From contig JADZBW010000372.1 of assembly GCA_020851885.1 (NCBI GenBank), positions 1 through 10,468 on the forward strand: a DNA stretch of 10,468 bases, written 5' to 3'. This DNA comes from Fimbriimonadaceae bacterium (lineage in GTDB: Bacteria > Armatimonadota > Fimbriimonadia > Fimbriimonadales > Fimbriimonadaceae). The position numbers and the translations under genes are program-made. The first letter of the stretch is position 1; each line of letters starts with the position of its first letter. The notes under the pieces were generated by a model that worked only from the letters and a program-made list of their open reading frames with translations, did no database searches and had not been told where the DNA came from. Below, in pieces: positions 6,315 through 10,468 of this stretch.

Positions 6315-7103
6315 CTAGAGGCCCTTCGTGGCCCTTTTGAGTTCTCTAACAAACTCAAGGATCTTCGAACGGCCATTGGGCCACTCGCCATTCAGGAGTT
6401 CCACCAGGCTCGATCCGACCACCGCTCCGTCCGCAACCTCACAGACCAGCCTCACATGCGCTGGCTTGGAGATCCCAAAGCCGACACACACCGGTTTCGA
6501 AGTCTTGTCCTTGATCCTGGAAACTAGCTCGCCAACTTCCGGTGGAACATCCGACTGCGTTCCCGTAACACCAGTGCGAGATACAGCATAGATGAAGCCG
6601 GTCGATCGACGACAGACCTCTTCGATCCTCTGCTCCGTGCTCGTTGGAGCGGCAAGATAGATGGTGTCGAGGCCATTGGCCTCGGCGACCCGGCCCCAGG
6701 CATCCCCTTCGTCTGGTACCAGATCGCTGAGGATCGCCCCAGAGATCCCGGCCGCCGCCGAATCCTTTGCGACTCGTTCCAGCCCCAGACGCAAATAGGT
6801 GTTGTAGTAACCCATGGTTATCAGTGGCACCGGAGACTCGTATCGCGACACTGCCTCGAGGATTGCCCCGGGCGTTGCCCCACGGTCGAGCGCTCGTTGG
6901 CTGCTTGCCTGAATGGTCGGCCCCTCTCCAAAAGGATCACTAAAGGGAATCCCGATCTCGATCAGGTCGGCCCCACCCTCGGTCAGAGTCTCCAGGATCG
7001 ATGGGAGGTCTTGACGCGGCTGGTCTCCTGCAGTCAAAAACAGCACGAGGGCCTTCTCTTCCTTGGCCCTCAGCGCTTCAAATCGTGCGTGAATCTGACT
7101 CAA
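6315..7103 (-). CDS. trpA: Tryptophan synthase alpha chain
   Basis: TrpA cleaves indole-3-glycerol phosphate to indole and glyceraldehyde 3-phosphate, and passes indole to TrpB through the alpha2-beta2 tunnel. The 262-residue TIM barrel is the usual length. FLTAGDQP (22-29), EIGIPFSDP (49-57), GPTIQ (61-65), MGYYNTY (97-103) and SRTGVTG are family landmarks. Numbering coincides with the Salmonella enzyme. Glu49 is present, but position 60, normally the second catalytic acid Asp60, is Glu (GAG codon, FGEGPT). The DLP motif reads DLV at 127-129. The only plausible start is TTG 7103, because an in-frame stop lies 15 bases upstream; there is no Shine-Dalgarno sequence. No trpB is adjacent. trpA lies 48 bases after an exported helical protein on the same strand. 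Confidence 0.96.
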   Translation of the reverse strand: MSQIHARFEALRAKEEKALVLFLTAGDQPRQDLPSILETLTEGGADLIEIGIPFSDPFGEGPTIQASSQRALDRGATPGAILEAVSRYESPVPLITMGYYNTYLRLGLERVAKDSAAAGISGAILSDLVPDEGDAWGRVAEANGLDTIYLAAPTSTEQRIEEVCRRSTGFIYAVSRTGVTGTQSDVPPEVGELVSRIKDKTSKPVCVGFGISKPAHVRLVCEVADGAVVGSSLVELLNGEWPNGRSKILEFVRELKRATKGL

Positions 7104-7112
7104 TATGGGAGG

Positions 7113-7118
7113 ATTCTA
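7113..7118 (-). promoter_or_regulatory. Candidate -10 box upstream of trpA
   Basis: On the - strand TAGAAT (5 of 6 to TATAAT) ends nine bases before the TTG start. No recognisable -35 lies 16-18 bases further upstream. With no Shine-Dalgarno sequence, a leaderless transcript is possible. Read-through from the gene upstream is an equally good explanation. The call is weak. Confidence 0.3.
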
Positions 7119-7151
7119 CCGTTCCCCCCGCAGTTCGCGGCGCATCGGCTC

Positions 7152-7820
7152 CTAGAGCTTGAAGGGCGCTCCAAGCGACTTCTTCCAATCTGCCTTCTGT
7201 GTTGACGTAAGGACGGCAAGTATTTGGGCCTCACCGCTTCTTTCGGCCGTATTCATTTTGGGCTCATAGGAGCGAACGATCTCCTGACGCTTCTTGTCGC
7301 CCTTCTTTCCGGGCGGTGCGGCTTCAATTTCCGTGCCCATCTTTGCGCTCAGGTCATCGAGCGTCTTCAGCGTCGTTTGAGCGATTGTTTCAATCTTCAC
7401 CCGTTGCTCCGCGGCAAGGCTTAATTGCTTGGCGAGTTCGATATTTCGCAATGCGAAAGGACCTTCCGACTGCATGGCGATCTGCTTGAAACGCTTCAAC
7501 TGCGCGGCATCGAGGAGACCCTGTAAGTTCTTGGCACAGGATCGTTCACGTTCGGCCAGCTTCGCTTGCAGCGCACCGTATTGGTCCGGCTTCGCCGAGC
7601 CAAGCTGGTTCGATATCGACACCTGTGCTTTGTTGTGCTCTGCCAGCAGTTCGGCAATTTGTTTCGCCTGCTCTGAGTCGATCTTCAATTCGAACTGAAC
7701 TCGTGGTTCTCCCAGGTGAAAGGCCTTTGAGCCCACGATGCCAAGGGGGGATGGATACAGTTGTGAGCATATTGCTCCAACTCCCATCAAGAAGATCAGC
7801 GCACTGACGAGCCACCTCAT
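7152..7820 (-). CDS. Exported helical protein with LTxxQ-like motifs, paralogue B (hypothetical)
   Basis: I do not recognise a characterised family. The 222-residue product starts with a hydrophobic signal segment (MRWLVSALIFLMGVGAIC, 1-18), probably a Sec signal. The Cys at 18 lacks a canonical lipobox. The rest is mostly helix rich in Gln, Lys, Ala and Glu, with LDAAQLKRFKQIAMQ (103-117) and a C-terminal end LTSTQKADWKKSLGAPFK (204-221). The same two blocks occur in the neighbouring protein, the first at identical residue numbers (QLKR at 107-110), so the two are tandem paralogues. The LTxxQ-type repeats recall periplasmic Spy/CpxP-like proteins, a resemblance rather than an assignment. The ATG lies 2 bases after the neighbour's stop, which indicates co-transcription. 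There is no zinc, haem or catalytic motif. Confidence 0.8.
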   Translation of the reverse strand: MRWLVSALIFLMGVGAICSQLYPSPLGIVGSKAFHLGEPRVQFELKIDSEQAKQIAELLAEHNKAQVSISNQLGSAKPDQYGALQAKLAERERSCAKNLQGLLDAAQLKRFKQIAMQSEGPFALRNIELAKQLSLAAEQRVKIETIAQTTLKTLDDLSAKMGTEIEAAPPGKKGDKKRQEIVRSYEPKMNTAERSGEAQILAVLTSTQKADWKKSLGAPFKL

Positions 7821-7822
7821 GG

Positions 7823-8536
7823 CTACTTCGCCACCTTAAAGGGCTTTCCCAGGAGCGCTTGCCAAGCCGACTTCTGCGGCGCGGTCAAGATTCCGATGAG
7901 CTTCTGTTGGGTTGCGGACTGCAACTGCTGAATCTGCGGGGCGATCCGCTTGCTCGCGGCATCGAGTTCGCCTCTCATTTGGGATTCGAGCAGCTTTCGC
8001 TCCTCATCATCTTTGGGTCGCTTTGCCGTGTACTTGTCGAAGATCGGTTTGAGGTTGGTTCTCTCGATGTCTCCCGCCTGTTTGGCGCCATCGGAGAACG
8101 TCTTTTTGAAATTCTCGTAGGGTGCGCCGGACAGACCGATTTTCTTGGCCACAAGGTCGTCGAGCAACGCGAGCAGACCGGCTCGCTGCAACGTCAGTTC
8201 ACGCAGCCGCTTGAGCTGTACGGGAGAAAGTTCGGTAAGAACTCCCTTCTTAAGCTCATCGAAATATCCTCGGAGTTTGGCTTGCGTCTGAGGCTGGGTG
8301 TCTTTCGTCTTGGCGGCCTTTTGCTGGGCGTCATAGGTTGTCAGTCGCGTCTTGTGGGTGGCGGCCGCTTCATTCATGGCTTTGCGCTGGGCATCAGTGA
8401 TTCCGATTTCCGTTTGAATCTGTTTGACTTGGAGGATGCTGATGTCCGCGCAGTGGTAATCGAATGGGTCCGGTGCCTGCGCCTGGACGCTGGTTGCCAT
8501 TGCAAACAGGGCGAATATCGGAAGTTGAAGTTTCAT
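7823..8536 (-). CDS. Exported helical protein with LTxxQ-like motifs, paralogue A (hypothetical)
   Basis: This 237-residue protein of unknown function has a clear Sec signal peptide, MKLQLPIFALFAMATSVQA, with likely cleavage after VQA (19). The mature part is mostly charged helix. It carries ITDAQRKAM (46-54), LSPVQLKRLRELTLQ (103-117) followed by RAGLLAL (118-124), and LTAPQKSAWQALLGKPFK (217-234). The last two blocks match paralogue B. This repeated (L/I)(T/S/D)xxQ pattern, each time followed by a helix, resembles the LTxxQ motif of Spy/CpxP periplasmic proteins, and similar secreted proteins occur in Planctomycetota and Armatimonadota. A role in the envelope is inferred from export only. 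A single Cys (29) remains in the mature protein. It follows dnaE by 75 bases that include a 14-bp palindrome. Confidence 0.83.
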   Translation of the reverse strand: MKLQLPIFALFAMATSVQAQAPDPFDYHCADISILQVKQIQTEIGITDAQRKAMNEAAATHKTRLTTYDAQQKAAKTKDTQPQTQAKLRGYFDELKKGVLTELSPVQLKRLRELTLQRAGLLALLDDLVAKKIGLSGAPYENFKKTFSDGAKQAGDIERTNLKPIFDKYTAKRPKDDEERKLLESQMRGELDAASKRIAPQIQQLQSATQQKLIGILTAPQKSAWQALLGKPFKVAK

Positions 8537-8548
8537 GAAATAATTGAC

Positions 8549-8568
8549 GGCCCAATTGGGCCATGGCC
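8549..8568 (-). repeat. Overlapping perfect palindromes between dnaE and the exported-protein pair
   Basis: GGCCCAATTGGGCC (8549-8562) is a perfect 14-base palindrome, and GGCCATGGCC (8559-8568) is a second that overlaps it by four bases. Both lie in the 75-base gap after the dnaE stop, 13 bases before the ATG of paralogue A. As RNA on the - strand the first gives a 5-bp hairpin with an AAUU loop, followed by moderately U-rich GUCAAUUAUUUC. It could be an operator, a weak terminator or attenuator, or chance. A CATAAT box (complement of 8583-8588) lies upstream but has no good -35. Confidence 0.4.
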
Positions 8569-8611
8569 TCTAGGAATAGTCCATTATGTCCGGATCACCA
8601 GGTCGGATGGA

Positions 8612-10468
8612 CTAGAAATCTGTCGTTCCATTCCAATGCTGAATCTCGATGCTTGAGATGTTTCCCTGGCTCTTGATCGTCTCCATCAACGCTTTCGTGG
8701 GCTTGACATGCTGCACGAGTCCAATTGGCATGGCAACGTCGTCCTCCACAACCTCGATGAGGACTTCGTAACTTCCAGGATTGTCGTCGATCAGGTGCTT
8801 CAACTGCAGCAGCTGGCGCGGAGTCGCCTTCTTGATGCGAATTTGGACGATGCCTTGGGCATTTGATTCTCGTGCGTGCCCGAAATCCAAGGTGTCTTCA
8901 ATAGGTTTGACGTCCTCGATTCGAATCTCAACCGATTTTTCGCCGCGTAATTCGCGATGCATCACGTAGCCGGCAACCTGAACGACGGAATCCTTGATCA
9001 GGACGTCCTTCAGCTTGGCGTAGGTTGCCGGGAAAGCGATCAAACCGACTTGGCCCGTGAAATCTTCGAGAGTCAGGCTCGCCATCTTCTCTCCCTTCGA
9101 CTTCGTCACAATGGTGCGCAGTCCGGCGATGACTCCGGCGACCTTGACAAACGCATTCTCCTCCAGTTCCTCGATCCCGTTGCAGTTGTAGGTCGCCGAA
9201 AGTCGGAGGGTCGATTCGTGGCCCCTTAAGGGATGGTCCGAAACATAGATGCCCATGACTTCCTTCTCCATGGCAAGGCGATCGCCACGCGATTCCAAGT
9301 CGACTTCAGGAAGGACGGGATAGGAGATCGCTTCCGGGCCCGAAGCATCGCCGCCGAAAAGCGAGTCCTGGCCTGCCAATCGGTTACGGTTTGAGTTATC
9401 AGCAAACATGAGCGCCGCTTCGGCTACAGCCAACAGCTTGTTACGGTTCGGATCGATGCTATCCAGCGCGCCCGAGCGGATCAGGGCTTCCAAAGCAGTC
9501 TTGTTAACGCCCGCTGGCCTAACTCGATCCGCAAACTCAAAGAGGTGCCTGAAGGGACCGTTCTTTTCCCGATCCGCCAGGATTCCTTCAACAACGCCTT
9601 CGCCGACGCCCTTGATGGCGACCAGGCCAAATCGAATCGAAGTCTCATTTTCGATCGTGAAATCCAGAGAGGACTTATTCACGTCGGGAGGAAGGACTCT
9701 GATCTTCTTGCGCCGACATTCCTCGATAAAGGCGATGATTCGGTCTTCCTTGGATCGGTAAACGGCCAGAAGTGCCGCCATGTACTCAACCGGGAAATTG
9801 GCCTTGAGGTAGGCAGTTTGATAGGCGAGAATCGAATAGCAAACGGCGTGCGCCTTGTTAAACGCATATCCAGCGAATGGCAGCAGCAACTCCCATATCT
9901 TCTCTGAGACTTCCGCTTGAATGCCCTGGGCGCCGGTTCCCGCCAGAAACTCGGTCTTCATTTCGGCCATGGCGTTGGCGTCCTTCTTTCCCATTGCCCG
10001 ACGAAGGACATCGGCCTTGCCAAGGGTGAAGCCCGCGAGGGCCTGGACGAGTTTTAGAACCTGATCCTGGTAAACGATAACGCCATAAGTTTCCTCGAGG
10101 ATTGGCTTCATCAGGTCATCGAGATATTGCGGCTGGACCTTGCCGAATTTCGTGTCGATGAATCTCGGTATGTGCTCCATCGGGCCGGGCCGGTAGAGCG
10201 CCACCATCGCCGCCAGTTCTCGGATGCTATTCGGTTTGAGTTGTTGAACCCACCGGGTCATTCCACCGCCTTCGAGTTGGAAGACGCCGGTTGTTTCACC
10301 TCTGGCAAGCATCTCAAACGTAGCGTCATCGTGTTCAGGGATCTCTTGGACGTCGAGTTCGATTCCCCGCGTCTGCTTGATGTTGGCGACCGCTCGTGAC
10401 AGAACCGTGAGGTTGGAGAGGCCCAGGAAATCCATCTTCAGGAGCCCAATCTTCTCCAGAATTCCCAT
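8612..10468 (-). CDS. dnaE: DNA polymerase III alpha subunit, C-terminal part (5' end outside window)
   Basis: This is the catalytic subunit of the replicative DNA polymerase. The window holds the last 618 residues; about the first half (PHP domain and most of the palm) lies beyond 10468. The first visible Met is internal, not a start. Fragment residues 9-15, LLKMDFL, carry the third catalytic aspartate of the palm (E. coli Asp555 equivalent, here 13). Fingers landmarks follow: FQLEGGGM (63-70), LYRPGPM, YQDQVL, LRRAMGKKD (155-163) and FAGYAFNKAHA (198-208). A helix-hairpin-helix (GLVAIKGVGEGVVEGI, 281-296) precedes the probable beta-clamp-binding motif QDSLF (367-371). The OB fold is near 441-523. 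The gene ends with a short C-terminal tail. Length and motifs fit DnaE rather than PolC. The exported-protein pair follows on the same strand. Confidence 0.97.
   Translation of the reverse strand: MGILEKIGLLKMDFLGLSNLTVLSRAVANIKQTRGIELDVQEIPEHDDATFEMLARGETTGVFQLEGGGMTRWVQQLKPNSIRELAAMVALYRPGPMEHIPRFIDTKFGKVQPQYLDDLMKPILEETYGVIVYQDQVLKLVQALAGFTLGKADVLRRAMGKKDANAMAEMKTEFLAGTGAQGIQAEVSEKIWELLLPFAGYAFNKAHAVCYSILAYQTAYLKANFPVEYMAALLAVYRSKEDRIIAFIEECRRKKIRVLPPDVNKSSLDFTIENETSIRFGLVAIKGVGEGVVEGILADREKNGPFRHLFEFADRVRPAGVNKTALEALIRSGALDSIDPNRNKLLAVAEAALMFADNSNRNRLAGQDSLFGGDASGPEAISYPVLPEVDLESRGDRLAMEKEVMGIYVSDHPLRGHESTLRLSATYNCNGIEELEENAFVKVAGVIAGLRTIVTKSKGEKMASLTLEDFTGQVGLIAFPATYAKLKDVLIKDSVVQVAGYVMHRELRGEKSVEIRIEDVKPIEDTLDFGHARESNAQGIVQIRIKKATPRQLLQLKHLIDDNPGSYEVLIEVVEDDVAMPIGLVQHVKPTKALMETIKSQGNISSIEIQHWNGTTDF

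Noticed and set aside
7104..7151. Possible attenuator, T-box or trp leader upstream of trpA
   Set aside because: The gap is only 48 bases, with no Trp-rich leader peptide, no T-box and no terminator-like hairpin.
7859..8656. Long + strand open frame (265 codons) opposite paralogue A and the dnaE 3' end
   Set aside because: The opposite strand encodes a protein with a clear signal peptide and a paralogue next door, and this frame also runs into conserved dnaE. The composition is that of an antisense shadow.
10292..10307. Perfect parS half-site TGTTTCAC
   Set aside because: The second half does not match, and it lies within conserved dnaE coding sequence.

Overview
The window looks like chromosomal DNA from a free-living, flagellated bacterium. 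It carries a flagellin gene with a sigma-28-type promoter, a chromosome-type parA-parB pair, trpA, and the 3' part of the replicative polymerase gene dnaE. Base composition is moderately GC-rich, and GTG and TTG starts are common. Two Sec-exported helical proteins and a long exported TlpA-like protein recall proteins from Armatimonadota (Fimbriimonadia-like) or Planctomycetota. That placement is an impression from protein style, not a demonstrated taxonomy. I see no insertion sequence, integrase, tRNA, rRNA or CRISPR array.

Left part, + strand (1-1712): the last codons of an upstream gene (1-66) are followed by a flagellin leader containing a sigma-28-like promoter, a hairpin and a strong Shine-Dalgarno sequence. 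The flagellin gene (200-1651) ends just before a strong intrinsic terminator. It is therefore a monocistronic unit.

Central part, + strand (1790-6309): parA, parB, a GNAT acetyltransferase and a nitrilase-superfamily hydrolase are fused into one operon by overlaps of 16, 4 and probably 4 bases. The acetyltransferase/hydrolase pair resembles the bifunctional RimI-nitrilase proteins of other bacteria, here as two cistrons. After 50 bases comes an exported thioredoxin-like protein (4938-6266), closed by a perfect 15-bp inverted repeat plus T5.

Right part, - strand (10468 down to 6315): the C-terminal 618 residues of DnaE, then two tandem paralogous exported proteins separated by 2 bases, then trpA. 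TrpA has glutamate where the catalytic Asp60 is expected. The + and - blocks converge at 6267-6314.

Most genes here are well-known families. The points most worth a second look are the split acetyltransferase/nitrilase pair attached to parAB, the exported paralogue pair between dnaE and trpA, the Asp60-to-Glu change in TrpA, -10-like boxes abutting several start codons that lack a Shine-Dalgarno sequence, and possible CsrA-type control of the flagellin leader. I did not find convincing evidence of a wholly new system.
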